From Dendrobium chrysotoxum (Eukaryota; Streptophyta; Magnoliopsida; Asparagales; Orchidaceae): a stretch of DNA of 64,000 nucleotides. The stretch spans positions 2,604,001 through 2,668,000 of the forward strand of contig CM034303.1 of the NCBI GenBank assembly GCA_019925795.1, given 5' to 3'. Position 1 is the stretch's first letter, and every line of letters begins with the position of its first letter. Made by a program: the position numbers and the translations under genes. Shown here one piece after another: positions 13,301 through 24,500 of the stretch. The notes below the pieces were generated by a model. That model did not search any database. It saw only the letters and a program-made list of their open reading frames with translations, and was not told where the DNA came from.

Positions 13301-13746
13301 ATATGCCGCCGGCTCCATGCGAGCGCCCCCGACGCGAGCCGATCCGCGATTCGAGCAATGAAATCGCCAGACAGTGAGCTGGCGGTGAATTGTTCGCTTA
13401 CTCCTCCCAACCCTAACCTTCTTATTTCCCCCCGAAAACAGAGATCGGAGATCACATCCATCACTTGGCGAGCGAGGGGCTCGTCGTCGAATGCCGAGAG
13501 GGCGGCGATGAGCGGGGCCACAAGAAGATATGCGTGGCGTTCGCGGAGCTCGAGGAGGAGATCGGGGTCGTCGAAGGCGAGGTTGAGTTGTGAAAGCGCG
13601 TAAGAGACGTGGTGGGTAGGGGAGCGGGAATCGGACACAAGCGCTGCGAAGCAAGAGAGGCAGATACTGCCGCCGGCAGCCGTCTCCACCGCCAATGATC
13701 GCCGGTGACCCTTCGAGCAAGCACTGGCCGGAGAAAACTGCTCCAT
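1392..13746 (-). CDS. PRD1: PRD1, meiotic double-strand-break formation protein (9 exons)
   Basis: PRD1 (PUTATIVE RECOMBINATION INITIATION DEFECT 1) acts in meiocyte nuclei. It is needed, with SPO11 and the other break-forming proteins, to start meiotic recombination, and is distantly related to animal MEI1. Exons on the minus strand: 13746-13294, 12446-12334, 12235-12042, 10991-10689, 10611-9651, 9563-8861, 3102-2822, 2744-2075 and 1616-1392. All eight introns have GT-AG ends and matching phases, giving 3903 nt and 1300 residues; Arabidopsis PRD1 is about 1330. Recognisable stretches are CSKGHRRSL near the N-terminus, HVSYALSQL, LHCFGVLL at the exon 2 start, VEENIPDYIFEILRLS, CHDLCRLMHFG and LVHLMVS near the C-terminus. 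The start is the ATG at 13746; the frame opens five codons earlier, but only with GTG. Intron 6 (3103-8860) is swollen by two retroelements. No frameshift or internal stop was seen, so the gene looks intact. I am confident of the identity and fairly confident of each junction. Confidence 0.93.
1704..1857. mobile_element. Foldback MITE, copy A (in PRD1 intron 8)
   Basis: This is a 154-bp element with inverted ends. The left end is GAGAAATTATTCTCTGCGGT and the right end in reverse complement is GAGAAATTATCCTGTGCGGT. The pairing continues inward through most of the element, so a single strand could fold into one long hairpin. The flanks are TTGTGGATG (1695-1703) and TTGTGGATT (1858-1866), a 9-bp target duplication with one mismatch. 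A 9-bp duplication with a GAGAAATTATT-type end suggests a Mutator-like (MULE-derived) MITE. It lies wholly inside PRD1 intron 8. Related copies are at 15839, 60739 and 62998. Confidence 0.8.
3457..3647 (-). repeat. Tentative 3' LTR of the truncated copia element
   Basis: Directly after the purine-rich GCAGGGGCG, the minus strand reads TATTAGAGCACAC (expected TGTTAGAG). It contains a TATA-like CTATATATACATG and may end at GCTTTCTACA. No second LTR survives for comparison, so both ends are estimates. Confidence 0.4.
3457..5740 (-). mobile_element. 5'-truncated Ty1/copia retrotransposon (in PRD1 intron 6)
   Basis: On the minus strand the frame runs from the integrase C-terminal region (HIRTFGCICFPLL, then CVFLGYSD) into a reverse transcriptase with AIYGLKQAPRQWY and the catalytic YVDD in LLVYVDDILITGND. 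It continues into RNase H with DADWAGDPISRKSTSGYC. A stop at about 4033 breaks RNase H, and the remainder continues from CDNTSAIALANNPTFHARTK to a stop at 3610. Gag, protease and the integrase core are missing: homology begins abruptly near 5740. Downstream of the coding part a GCAGGGGCG purine tract is followed by a likely 3' LTR at about 3647-3457, ending TCTACA. It lies in the same orientation as PRD1. This is a dead copy. Confidence 0.88.
6158..6388 (+). repeat. 5' LTR of the 6158-8802 element
   Basis: Starts TGTTAGGATTGGTCCAG and ends CTCAAGAATTCTCAACA, directly before the tRNA primer-binding site. It contains a 25-base or longer C homopolymer at about 6300-6325 whose exact length may not be reliable. 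It matches 8489-8802 and the partial copy at 7544-7664. Confidence 0.85.
6392..6403 (+). promoter_or_regulatory. Primer-binding site, initiator methionine tRNA
   Basis: TGGTATCAGAGC begins four bases after the LTR end. This is the standard plant LTR-retrotransposon primer-binding site complementary to the 3' end of initiator methionine tRNA. Confidence 0.9.
7544..7664 (+). repeat. Internal partial LTR copy
   Basis: This repeats the first 120 or so bases of the element's LTR (TGTTAGAATTGGTCCAG to AACTTTAGTAT), then breaks off into the second copy of the interior at about 7670. It is direct evidence of unequal recombination or template switching within the element. Confidence 0.8.
8489..8802 (+). 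repeat. 3' LTR with internal tandem duplication
   Basis: It matches the 5' LTR, but a segment of about 105 bases beginning GTAAGACATTACACTG is repeated in tandem (about 8525-8628 and 8628-8735), explaining its length of 314 rather than 231. It ends CCCAATA, one base changed from the expected CAACA. Confidence 0.8.
10992..12041 (-). other. PRD1 intron 3
   Basis: This 1.05-kb intron runs between exon 3 (ending TGTTTGG before GTAGAT) and exon 4 (starting after TTCACAG). I see no gene or clear mobile element in it. Confidence 0.7.
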
Positions 13747-15838
13747 GTACGCCGACGACACCTGCTGTTAATCCCACTACACAACGCTTCTTCCATGGCC
13801 AGTCCGTTAGAGTAGTTTTCCCTCCGCGATTCGAACTATTTTTTGAAATTTTTTTAATATAATATTTTAGTATCTTAATCATATTAAAATATATTAATAA
13901 AAATATATTTTTTATTTTTAAAAAATAATATTAATAATATTTTAAATAAAATTTAAATATTTATGTGATATATAAATAAATATCAAAATTTATATATTAA
14001 ATATATATATATATATATTAAACTAATAATTAAAAAGTTAAAAAAAAAAAAAGTTACACAGATCATTTTCAAGTCAAAAGCTGGTTCATGGGTCAAACTC
14101 AATCCAAACCCAACTCATTTATTAAATAGGTCTACCTGATCCCTGATTTTTTTGGATCGGTTGATGGGTCATGTCATTTACTGAAACCCTTATGTCACAT
14201 AAAGGAGAAGTGGGACAATAACCTCCATCACCATTGGTTATAACTACAAAAGAGTCGACCAGTCAGCCTCATACGTAACTCACCATGAGCAACATATCAA
14301 TAAAATTTATCGCATCAACAAGTGTTCATTAATCTATCATTTTGTGGGCTCAAAATATCCCCACCCTATTATGATGATTATTTGAGCAATTTTAGGGTGA
14401 TTTTAGATGATAAATTATAGAGTATATCACTATTGGTTCATAGTAGATGATGAGTGAGTGATGGCGATCCAATTAAGATTTTTTGGTTCCGTAGTCTTTG
14501 ATTTTCTTGTATCTTGATCTATATGTGCAACGAAGATAATCAACTCAACCTAACCTAATAATCCTTTTCAACATCCATGAGTTGTTTCATCTAACGGATC
14601 CTCATAGCCATGGAGCGAAAGATTATCCAATGGACCAATTTAAAACCAAATTTAGCTAGTATAAGACTTCATGCCATATAGAGTACATCTTACATCTCAA
14701 AACTCGTGACCTTAGTCATTACAGAACATTTTAGCGTAGGCCAATTGGATGGCGACGAAAAAAGTAATATGATAATCAGTAAAAGAATATCATCATCGAC
14801 AAAGGCCAGCTAGCTAGAATAAGTTGCTCGACTAATTCGATTCAACTTGGACTCATCTAGCTCCAAGTTGACCGGTTTAAATGCACATAATTTTATTCAA
14901 CTATATAAAAAAATTAAGGTAAATATAAATAATGTATTTTATTTCTTTTTTTATTTAATATAAAGTACTTTATTTCTTTGCTTTTTTATCTTTATTTTCC
15001 AAATGAATTAAATTACTCCTATGAACATAAAGGCATGAACGTGGGGTGCATTATCTAAGCCTTCATTAGACATTTAGACCCAAAAAAAAAAAAAATCTTA
15101 TGGACGTGTAGCCAACTTACCCTCCCTTAATGTGGTTTCAACATTTATGAATAAAATATTTTTTTGCATAGATTTTGAAAGGGATCCTTATTGAGTTATT
15201 TCATAGTCCATAATTTTTGTGTGAGGGTGTTCATTGCAATTATAAATTGTTGGTATCAATATTATAAAATCAAATGTAAATTTTGATGAACAAATATATA
15301 GTGTGAAGCAAGTTCAAAAAAATTAAATATGTTGTTGATTTAGGGTTTCTTTGGGGCAACACTTTTATTGTTCACTTTTCAGATATCAAATATAGTTTAT
15401 TTGGTTATTACTTTCTCGCTGTTTTTAAGTGATTTCTGTGCTAAGAAGCTAATATGTACAGCAGTTTTCGAAAATTTATTTTTCGCACAAATAGCTTTTT
15501 TTAACCAAAGTTATATAAATAGATGCAGTCGTCCCAAATAAACCTTTAATTTGATTGATGATTTGATTAGTTCATACAAATATATTCGTTACAAGATGAG
15601 ATCAGACGCATCATTATCAAATTTGTTGAAAGCTTAAGTTGGCCAAATTGATTCAGGGCGACCAAGCGCAACTAGCATTGTTGGGATACATCCATTCGCT
15701 CATGCTAGCAATTACTATGCCACACACATAGGGTTTTGTTGGGCTGTGGTTCGCCACTACACCACTGCGGAATCTCCAAAATTTTGTGCCTTTAATATTC
15801 CATTTTGAAGTTGTTCTCCCAAAATGCTCCTTTTGGAG

Positions 15839-15980
15839 GAAAAATTATTACTTGCGGCCACCAAATGCCATTCAGAGGCGAATCAGGACGCGTCACGTCA
15901 TCATTTTGCTGTGTACCGGGTGATGTGGCGCATCTTAATTCACCTTCGGACGGTCTCGTGACCGCACGTAATAATTTCTC
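15839..15980. mobile_element. Foldback MITE, copy B
   Basis: This 142-bp member of the family seen at 1704 has ends GAAAAATTATTACTTGCGGC and, in reverse complement, GAGAAATTATTACGTGCGGT. Flanks are CTTTTGGAG (15830-15838) and TTCTTGGAG (15981-15989), a 9-bp target duplication with two mismatches. The two halves pair over most of their length, for example CAGGACGCGTCACGTCA against TGATGTGGCGCATCTTAA. Confidence 0.8.
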
Positions 15981-16193
15981 TTCTTGGAGAGAGTGATGTA
16001 GTTCATCTATATAAAAATAAAGAGAGATTGTCACATATCTTTGGTAGGCTCTCAATAGGCCATCAATTTATTAGAAATTTTCAGCTCAATATGTATGTTA
16101 AAAACATCAATCCATCACTTGCAATGCGCTCTTGACATCATCACCTATAACATGATAACTCCATATCATTGATAAAAAGTTTCATCTCTTAGT

Positions 16194-16330
16194 GTAAATG
16201 AGTCAAGCCGAATTTTAGTCACCCCTGACTTGAGCTTAATCTTGATTAACTGATCAAATTCAAGCTCGAGCTTGATTCACGAGTTCAAGTTAGCTCACTA
16301 ATCGGCTCATTTATTATGAAAAAGAGTAAA
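16194..16330. mobile_element. Relic of a hAT-like element end
   Basis: TAGTGTAAATGAGTCAAGCC is followed by stretches rich in GAGCTTAATC and CAAGCTCGAGCTTGA. This resembles the terminal region of the elements at 769 and 48575. The opposite end could not be found in the AT-rich sequence that follows, so the copy is probably truncated. Confidence 0.4.
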
Positions 16331-16854
16331 TTATTACAATTCAAATAATTAATGTAATAAAATGATAAAAAATATAAGAAATTAAAAGCGATATAATAAA
16401 AAAATAGTTGATACACAGAACCGAGATTAATGTAATATTATTATTATTTGAAGTTAAATATCTTACAAATAATCAAAATATTATATCCCAAAATTTTAAT
16501 TTATAGCCATATTCAAAATATATAATAATAAAACATCTGAATTTTAAATTATTATTTATTTAATTAATTAAAGTAATTTTATTAATTTTTTATATAAATT
16601 TAAATTATATTAAAATAAATTTAATATTAACTATGCATTTTATTCAACCCCTATTCAATTTGGATGAAATATTTCACCTTTAAATCTCTCATTTTTATCT
16701 AATTTTCAAATATAAGTATATAACTTAACAGACGTGTTATATTTTAAAATGGGAAGATTTTCTGAAAAGCGGGGGGCGCGTTCCGCGTCTTCTCCACCTC
16801 CGTCGCGGAAAGAGCTCTCAGCTACTTCTCCAGTGTGTCCACATTTTCTCTCAG

Positions 16855-19162
16855 ATGATGGGAAAGAAAGGAGGGAGCTTTACTCCTCTCTATCTTTTCT
16901 TCGTCGCCCTCTTACTCGCCGGAGCTTGCGTCCCCTCCACCGCTGCAGGCGGCGAAGGCGACGCCGCGGTCATTGAGGATCTAGTGAAAGGACTGAAGAA
17001 TGCGCCGGTGGATTGGAAACCGGGTTCAGATCCGTGCTCCCCGAAATGGAGTGGCGTTTCGTGCTCCGGCGGCCGCATTACCGGCATCAACCTCCGAGGT
17101 CGCGGCATTGCTGGCACCTTACCCTCATCCATCTCCTCGCTCAGTGGATTGCAATCTCTCTTCCTCTCTGGCAACCAGCTGTCCGGTCCACTTCCCTCAC
17201 TCGGCGGCCTCGCTGCCCTCGAAGTGGTCTCCCTCGATTCCAACCTCTTCTCTTCCGTGCCCTCAGATTTCTTCTCGGGCCTCTCTAGCCTCCAGAAGCT
17301 CTCCATCAACGACAATCCCCTCTCCCCATGGCAACTCCCGGACTCTTTGGCTGATTGCCCTCTCACTTCTGTCTCGGCCTCCAATGCCTCCGTTTTCGGA
17401 CCCCTTCCGGACTTCTTCGACCGGCTCTCCTCACTCCAAGTCCTCCGCCTCTCCTACAATAACCTCTCCGGCCCACTCCCTGCTTCGCTCTCCCGATCCC
17501 AGATCCGCAATTTCATCCTCAACAACCAGCAGGGCCCCCAGCTCTCTGGTCGCATCGACGTTATTGGCAAGATGAGCCAGCTCTCCCTTCTGTGGTTACA
17601 ATCCAATGCCTTCTCGGGGCCCATTCCCGACCTCTCCAACCTCACCTCCCTCCAATCCTTCAATCTCCGCGACAACGCCCTCACCGGCGTCGTTCCCAAC
17701 TCACTCACCGCCGCCGCCTCTCTTCTAAACGTATCATTATCAAACAACAATCTGCAAGGTCCGATGCCCAAGTTCGGTCCCACGGTCTCCGCCGACATTG
17801 ACAAGGGAAACAATTTCTGCCTCCCGGAAGCTGCGCCTTGTGACAGCAAGGTGATGAAGCTGCTTTCTGTGGCGGCCGGGTTCGGCTACCCTGCCCTGCT
17901 AGCGAGTTCATGGACCGGCAATGATCCATGTGGCGGCGGCAGTAGATGGTTTGGTGTGATTTGTGATCAGCAGGGGAACATTGTGACTCTTAATTTCGCA
18001 AACCAGCATTTTGAGGGGTTTATTGCTCCGGAGATTGCCAATATCTCTTCGCTCACAAATGTGATCTTGAGCAACAATAGTCTCACCGGCGTCATTCCAA
18101 ATTCACTTGCCACTTTGCACCAGCTGCAACTGCTTGATGTTTCCTATAACCAGCTCACTGGGTCTATACCTAGCTTTGCACCTACAGTTAGAGTGGTAAA
18201 ATCTGGCAACAACTTTGGTTCTGGTTCTTCAGGAGGAGGGGACTCTGATAGATCTGCATCAGGTGTGGTGCCGGGTTCTAAGCAGTCTTCATCTTCTGGA
18301 GATCAGAATGGTAAATCCAAGTCATCTACAGAATTCATTGTGGGAATGGTAGTGGTTGTTTTATTTCTTGCAGGTTGCTTATCTGGTCTTGTTTACTACC
18401 TCCTTGGTTGCAAGAAGAAGCAGAAATTTAAGAGAGTGAGAATGGCAGCCTCTCCAGAGCGGCCAGAGCATGCTAAGGTTGGGGTTATGGGTTTCAATAG
18501 TGATGGCAAAGTTAAGAGTGAGCTTAATACACAGAGCAGTGATTGGGAGGGTTCTGATATAACAGTTCGTAGGGAAAATAGTGAGAACTTAATGTCAATT
18601 GAGGATCTTTGGAAGGCAACAAATAATTTCAGTGAAGATGCTATTTTGGGCAGCGGGGGATTTGGAGTTGTTTACAAAGGAGTTTTAAGTAATGGAATGA
18701 TTGTTGCTGTCAAGAGGTGTGTGCTTGATCTGTTAAGTATGAAAGGGATGTCAGAGTTCAAGGCAGAAATTAGCCTTATTGGGAAGGCAAAGCATAGGCA
18801 TTTGGTATCCCTTATAGGTTATTGTGAGCATGAGAAAGAGAGACTGCTAGTTTATGAGTACATGCCAGAGGGAACACTGGCGCAGCACTTGTTTGATAGG
18901 GAAGGGAGCAGGTATTGCCCTTTAACTTGGAAACAGAGATTGACGATAGCCCTGGATGTGGCAAAGGCAATGGAGTACCTCCATAGTTTTATGCAGGGAA
19001 GTTTCATTCATAGGGATCTGAAGCCCTCAAACATTCTGCTTGACAAGGATTTAAGGGGCAAAGTTTCAGATTTTGGTTTGCTCAAGCTTGCAGGAGACAA
19101 TGAAAAGTCACTGGCTACTCGGTTAGCTGGGACATTTGGGTATCTTGCACCGGAGTATGCAA
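16855..19162 (+). CDS. TMK: TMK-type LRR receptor-like kinase, exon 1
   Basis: Exon 1 encodes residues 1-769 plus one base of codon 770. TMK proteins are plasma-membrane receptor kinases linked to auxin-dependent growth and Rho GTPase signalling. In order: signal peptide (about 1-31); first LRR block; a non-LRR island with the paired WTGNDPCGG and WFGVICD motifs near 352-370; a second short LRR block; a Ser/Gly-rich spacer; one transmembrane helix (about 494-520) followed by basic CKKKQKFKRVR; then the kinase. The glycine loop GSGGFG starts at 599, the ATP-binding lysine is 620, the catalytic HRD is 719-721 and DFG starts at 739, so an active kinase is expected. The exon ends in GTFGYLAPEYA followed by A and GTAAGT. 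The ATG at 16855 is the first of two adjacent ATGs. The two-exon layout with an intron in the kinase domain is typical of the family; the length of this intron is not. Confidence 0.95.
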
Positions 19163-19681
19163 GTAAGTGGTCATATCTCTTCTTTTCTTAAGGTTGATTT
19201 GTTTCTATTTTTGCTGAGATTACATTATTTAGAGCTAACTGCTACCATACACTTTTTTATTATTGGATGTTCAAGCAGAAAAAAAGGCATACAATCAATT
19301 GCAATTTTTCATATTATTGTTTTTATTTATCTGATCTGAATCCAGCAACTGGAATCTAACTTCTGGAGCTTTTACTTCATTCTTCATGACAATCTATTTT
19401 CACTTTAATTATTGTAATCTCGTAGTTTAAGGTGGCTTTATCAAGGGATCCAGCATTTACACGTAGGGACGTCTCTCATGCCAAGCTGTTCAAGTCTTCT
19501 AGGGATGATTTTGGGATGATCCTTATGTTATTTTCATTTTCTTTGCAGTCTTATCGTATTTATAAGATATGAATGGCTATGCATGAAAAATAGGCTTCGA
19601 AGTCATCATGTGAATGACCACGTCATCACTAAATGCCACAAACACCATAGATCATTTAAAGTCAAAGGGAGGGCCAAGGAA

Positions 19682-20912
19682 TGAGCTATTGCAAAAGTTT
19701 CGGAGATAAATTTTTCGACATTTTGAGTTCCGATCTCCATGCCAACTTCATGGAATGATAGAACTATGATCAATGATATTTTACTTAAATTCACAGTATC
19801 AAAAGAAGTACCACATTGGTGTTCAAAGGGGGCAATCGCACCTTATAGTTACTTGGAAATCGTAATTTTACATTTCAACAACTTGAAGAGCTTGGACGTA
19901 TATTTTCAGAGTTTACGAGCTGTGGCATACGAAAATAGGTGGGCAACTGATATATCACAAAAAATTTCTTTGATCGGGCACAAATCTCGAGGCAAATCTA
20001 TGCGAAAAACTTTTGAAAATAAAATAGAAATCATCCAGGCTCTGATTTCAACAAACTTATAGTCAAATTAAACATCTCGAAGAAGCAAACCTAATAACAC
20101 CAAAATTAATCCAATCTGAGCCCAAATTAAGGGTCCAATGCATATTTGGAGGGTTTAAAGCATTAATTGAATAACCAAATGATCGTCGAATATGACATGC
20201 TTATAGTCAAATCGAGCGGCTCGATGGAACGATTCCAACGAGCTCAAGATTGCTTAATTCCAACATCATTAAGGCACTTAAATGCTCGATCAACGGTCTA
20301 TGATCAAGAGAGTCGATACCAACCATCCATCCTAACACTCCAACTTGACCTTGATCTCCTTCATATTTACAAGTCATGTCACTCCCAAAAAATTATAAAT
20401 AGGCCCCCATTCTTCACATAAAGAGGGGGAAGAAAAGAGAGGGAAGAGAGGAGGAAGAGCAAATTTGGAGAACCATCTTGCCATCGACCACCGCCGACAT
20501 TCTTCCCGACCACCGACCTTCCTCCAAACCACCGACATTCTTCCCAACCACCGACGTTCTTTCCAACCATCGACATTCTTCCCAACCACTGACGTTCTTC
20601 CTAACCGCCGTCGAAGTTCTTCTTAACCATTACCAGACTTTTGCACCAAGAGAATCCATCTGAAGATTGGCAAAGCTTTTCAATACATTATATTCTCCCT
20701 GTCCTCGGATTGGAGAACAGATTGACTTTTGTAACCTATTTAAATACTAGTGGAATTATTTTGACTAGGCAAGTCCCCGTGGTTTTTCCCTTTCTCAAGG
20801 TTTTCACGTAAAAATTCTGATGTTCTCTTTATCATCTGTTTGTGTGCTGAGATTTCGTATATCGCTAAGACAAAGTATTTTCACTCTATCGTCGTGAATT
20901 TTTCAGCCCGTA
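19682..20912. repeat. LTR copy, left (partner of 45627-46870)
   Basis: About 1.23 kb, aligning in direct orientation with 45627-46870 from TGAGCTATTGCAAAAGTTTC to TTTTTCAGCCCGTA. The partner ends CAGCTCACA. Read on the minus strand the pair would begin TGTGAGCTG and end AGCTCA, the TG...CA form of an LTR. It contains a minisatellite-like stretch at about 20485-20600. The flanks do not show a matching target duplication (AGGAA on the left, ACAAT to the right of the partner), so the pair may not be one clean insertion. Confidence 0.7.
20485..20600. repeat. Minisatellite within the 1.2-kb LTR
   Basis: Imperfect tandem copies of a unit of about 20 bases resembling CACCGACATTCTTCCCGACC, roughly six copies. 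The equivalent stretch in the partner LTR (46425-46575) also has it, with a different arrangement of variants. Confidence 0.7.
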
Positions 20913-20914
20913 AT

Positions 20915-21455
20915 TTGGTCATCAACGCTTAGTTTTATGGATGCATATTCTGGGTATAACCAAATAAAGATGAATCCTGCTGATGAAGATGTCACTTCTT
21001 TCCAAATTGACAAGGATTCTACTGTTATCAACTCATGCCATTTGGATTAAAAAATACTGGCATAACTTATCAACGTCTAATGAATAAAATTTTTAAAGAT
21101 TTAATTGGGCATAGAATGGAGGTGTATGTTGATGACATGTTGGCAAAAAGTTATGAAAGTAAATATCATCTTTCGGATTTGGAACAATGCTTTCATCTTA
21201 TTAGACGCTATAACATGCGTCTTAATCCCACTAAGTGTGCTTTTGGAGTCACATATGAAAATTTTTAGGGTTCATGATTACTCATCGAGGAATTGAAGCC
21301 AATCCTGAGAAAATTAAAGCTATACAAAATATGTCACCTCCTAAAAGCATAAAGGATGTATAGCGCTTGAACGGAAGGATAGCATCGTTATCATGCTTCT
21401 TAGCTCGATTGGGAGATAAATATTTATCATTTTTCAAGATACTTAAAGATGTTCG
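20915..21455 (+). pseudogene. Ty3/gypsy reverse transcriptase fragment
   Basis: The plus strand reads LSFMDAYSGYNQIKMNPADE, then after a shift MPFGLKNTGITYQRLMN, then MEVYVDDMLAKS with the catalytic YVDD, RLNPTKCAFGV, and after a stop GFMITHRGIEANPEKIKAI. These are consecutive conserved blocks of a gypsy reverse transcriptase. One frameshift and at least two stops make it dead. It begins within a few bases of the LTR end at 20912, with no primer-binding site, gag or protease between them, so a deletion or rearrangement joined the two. It is cut on the right by the insertion at 21542. Confidence 0.85.
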
Positions 21456-21541
21456 TCAATCATAATTTTATATGTTAAAATTCAAAAAATTGCCACAAAT
21501 CTTAGAAAGGTAAAAGCTAACATAAGAAACTTTTATAACAT

Positions 21542-24500
21542 TGTGGACCTCCGAAAGGAACACAAACAAACACCATCGCCCCGCGAGGGGAGACAGTATC
21601 TGGCCAATGGGAGGGCAGATTCGATCACACATATGATTAACCATTGAGGATAGCGGCTCTCACCAGCACACCCCGATGGGTAATAATATATATGATCTGA
21701 TCGTCACAACGGGTTTCCCCCACCCGATACATTAGCTCGAATGGGGTTTATTTGAGAGTGGGATTCCGTTTCCCACGGGCGCAAGCCCCCGTGGTTAATT
21801 ACATCTCAAGCCGGGGCCTGAGAATACTCTCGATTAAGGATTCTACATTATTCTTTCTAAATTGGGATTGGCACATAGGGCGGAGACTAGGAAATCCTAC
21901 TCAAAGGAAAAGAAGGGCTCAAACTGGCTTAGTCAACATGCACGGCTCACATCAGCATCCGTAGGGACTAAGGTAGTGAGAAGAAAGTGGAGAAACTAAA
22001 AGTCACGCACTCAGAGCATGCAGGAGAGAAGGATGGAGGTGGCGTCATCAGTGTGACGCGGATATGTAGGGCTTATGGTCTCTGGAAGACAGAAAACCTA
22101 CCTACTGATGAGGCGTACTACGGAACAATAGTAGCCTTGAATCCTAAATCTATGGTGGGTTTAGTGTTCTACGCAACACTAACACCCGTGTCCTAGGTAA
22201 TGCATTCTGGGCTTATATCCTGCCTGAAAAGGAAAGCCAGCTAACCACCTAAGCGTATAAAATCCATGCTGTCAGAGTCTTCATGAAAGATGGGTAGGTA
22301 GTTTGGTTATCGGAAGTATGACCAACGTCTAGAGAGTTTCCTAACTGGCCCTGGACTTATGTAGGGTGTATGCTCCTAAGACTAATGCAATTAAAATTTT
22401 ACTTTAATTAGTTTCTAATGCAATGCATGCTGATTAACGATCTCAAATCAAATATGCATAGAATTTTAAAAAAGGCTTATAAAATAGTTTTTTAGAAAAG
22501 ACTAGGCTTCCCCAGATCCAGCACCTCATCCTCATAGGTCGGATTATCTGGACTCTACCCGCAGGCGGGGAAGTGTCTTATAGCAAGGAGGGAGAGAATG
22601 CATCACTATGCATGCGACCCCGGACGGTTCCGGCTATTCCCTATTTCGTTAGGTTTCTATATTATTTAATTCTTAAAATTTTAGAATTTTATTACGAGTA
22701 GAAAAGATTTGTTCCTAAGGAGCCTAACGAAATCAGGCCAAGCACATGCAAGAAAGAAACCTAAGAAAAGCAGGCAATTTCTACTGCGCACACAAAATAA
22801 ATAAATCAATATAAATCCACAGAGCAGAGTAAGAAAGAGTCCACAGTCCACGGCAAGTGCCGTATAAGTACAACCCAGGGTCTGCAGAAAAGTAATGGTG
22901 GCCAGGCCCCACCGACAACATCCTGGATTCTAATCCTACTGAATGACGCAAGTCTTAAATGCAAGGCATTTCATCTTCAAATCTTCATCTTTGAATGGAT
23001 CATCTTCCTCCAGATCTTTCTCCTTCGGATCATCCTCCTTTGGGTCATTCTCCAGAAGGGGTACCCAAATGAATAAGAAATTTCCTATGAAGGGCTTTTC
23101 TTTTTCTCTTTGGGTACTGAGTATTTGAAATGCCTTGCCTTTAAAGACTTTCACAACTCGATATGAATTATAAATTACATTATGAAAAATAAAAATCTAG
23201 ACTCAAACTGAACCTGCAAGGTTATCCTAATGAAAATCTCAAGCAGTTTAGCATATCACATCACAAGCAGTTATATCAGTGCTGAAAAGTAAACACACTT
23301 GGCCACGCTCTTATTTATTTGGGGGCTAAGCATTTTGGAGCACATGTAACAAGCATTTATAATTCACGATTTATCATATTAGCCCCCATTTATTTTAGTG
23401 CTGCGTGAGCATGGCCACCTGCATAAGACTGAGTCAGTATAAAACGTCCCTAGCCTAGGGGTAGATCTAACGCACAAACAATCAATATCACAAATAAAAT
23501 ACAGTGCAGTAATAAAATAAACACTCACATCAAATCAACACAAACAGCACACGTGCCACATGCAAGAGCGATCACAACACAGAAAACAACTGAGAAAGAG
23601 AACACCGGCCTAACCTAGATCTAGAAGTGGTGCCCTAATAATCAATTCTATGTGTGTGTAGAAAGTTTATGTGGTATTGGATAGGTCATATATTGGGTAG
23701 ATGGTTTGAGTTGTTTTGTGTTAATATTTGTTGAAGGTTTGAAAAGGAGGATTTGGTTAAAGTTCAAATATTAGTAAATTAGGGTACATTTTTAGTTAGT
23801 TTGGTTGGTTAATTCATTTTAATCATAAGGATAGTAATAGTTAAAGTTTAAGTTGCATTAGCGAATTTTAAAAGATCCAGGGTCTACCTACCCGCTAGGT
23901 TAAGAGGGTTCAAAAAGGTCATTATTAGAAACAGGTTGGGTCTAGGGGAGTTAGTGTTTTTATTAAATACTAGACGTTACCACGAGTAATTAGACTGTTA
24001 GTTTGTTAGATTTGGAGTTTTCTAGGCAAAGTTATGATTTTAGGAGTTTCGGGCCATAGTTATTGAACTACGGTTGACCGGAGAGTTGACTTTTCAAATT
24101 AGGTTGATTTTTGGAAAGTTAATATTTTTAATGAATAGTAGACTTTAATTAGAGTTAGGTGCTTTTTAATTTACTTGATTTGGATTTTTTTTGTAATTAG
24201 TTACGAATTTTTTTTTTAAGTTTGGGTATTATGAGTCTTTTAGGTTTGAGTTAGGTTTGTTTTTCCAATTTGATAACTCCTAGGATTTGAGTTTGTTTTG
24301 ATGAATTTTATCTAGTTAATATTCAATTAAAGGATGATAAATAAATTAGTGAGATTTAATTCAAATTCATGTTCAAGTTTTGCCTCCTAGTGATTTCGTA
24401 TGTTGATTGTAGTTTGATTGAAGATTAACTGTTTTAATGCATTTATGATTTAGATTATAATTAGTTTTATTATTTTATTAATAAATTGAGAGAAACTAAC

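Larger units (their letters stand above)
13747..16854. other. Divergent intergenic region between PRD1 and the TMK gene
   Basis: PRD1 reads left and the TMK gene reads right, so this 3.1 kb should contain both promoters. It is strongly AT-rich. It holds one foldback MITE (15839-15980) and one decayed hAT-like end near 16195. I see no coding sequence. Just upstream of the TMK start, a pyrimidine-rich 5' leader runs from about 16770 to 16854, and AT-rich TATAAGTATATAAC lies near 16713. These are plausible promoter features but not proven. Confidence 0.6.

Noticed and set aside
13358..13796. Alternative frames across PRD1 exon 1 (both strands)
   Set aside because: The region is explained by the 151-codon PRD1 exon with correct splice phase; the others are overlaps in GC-rich coding sequence.
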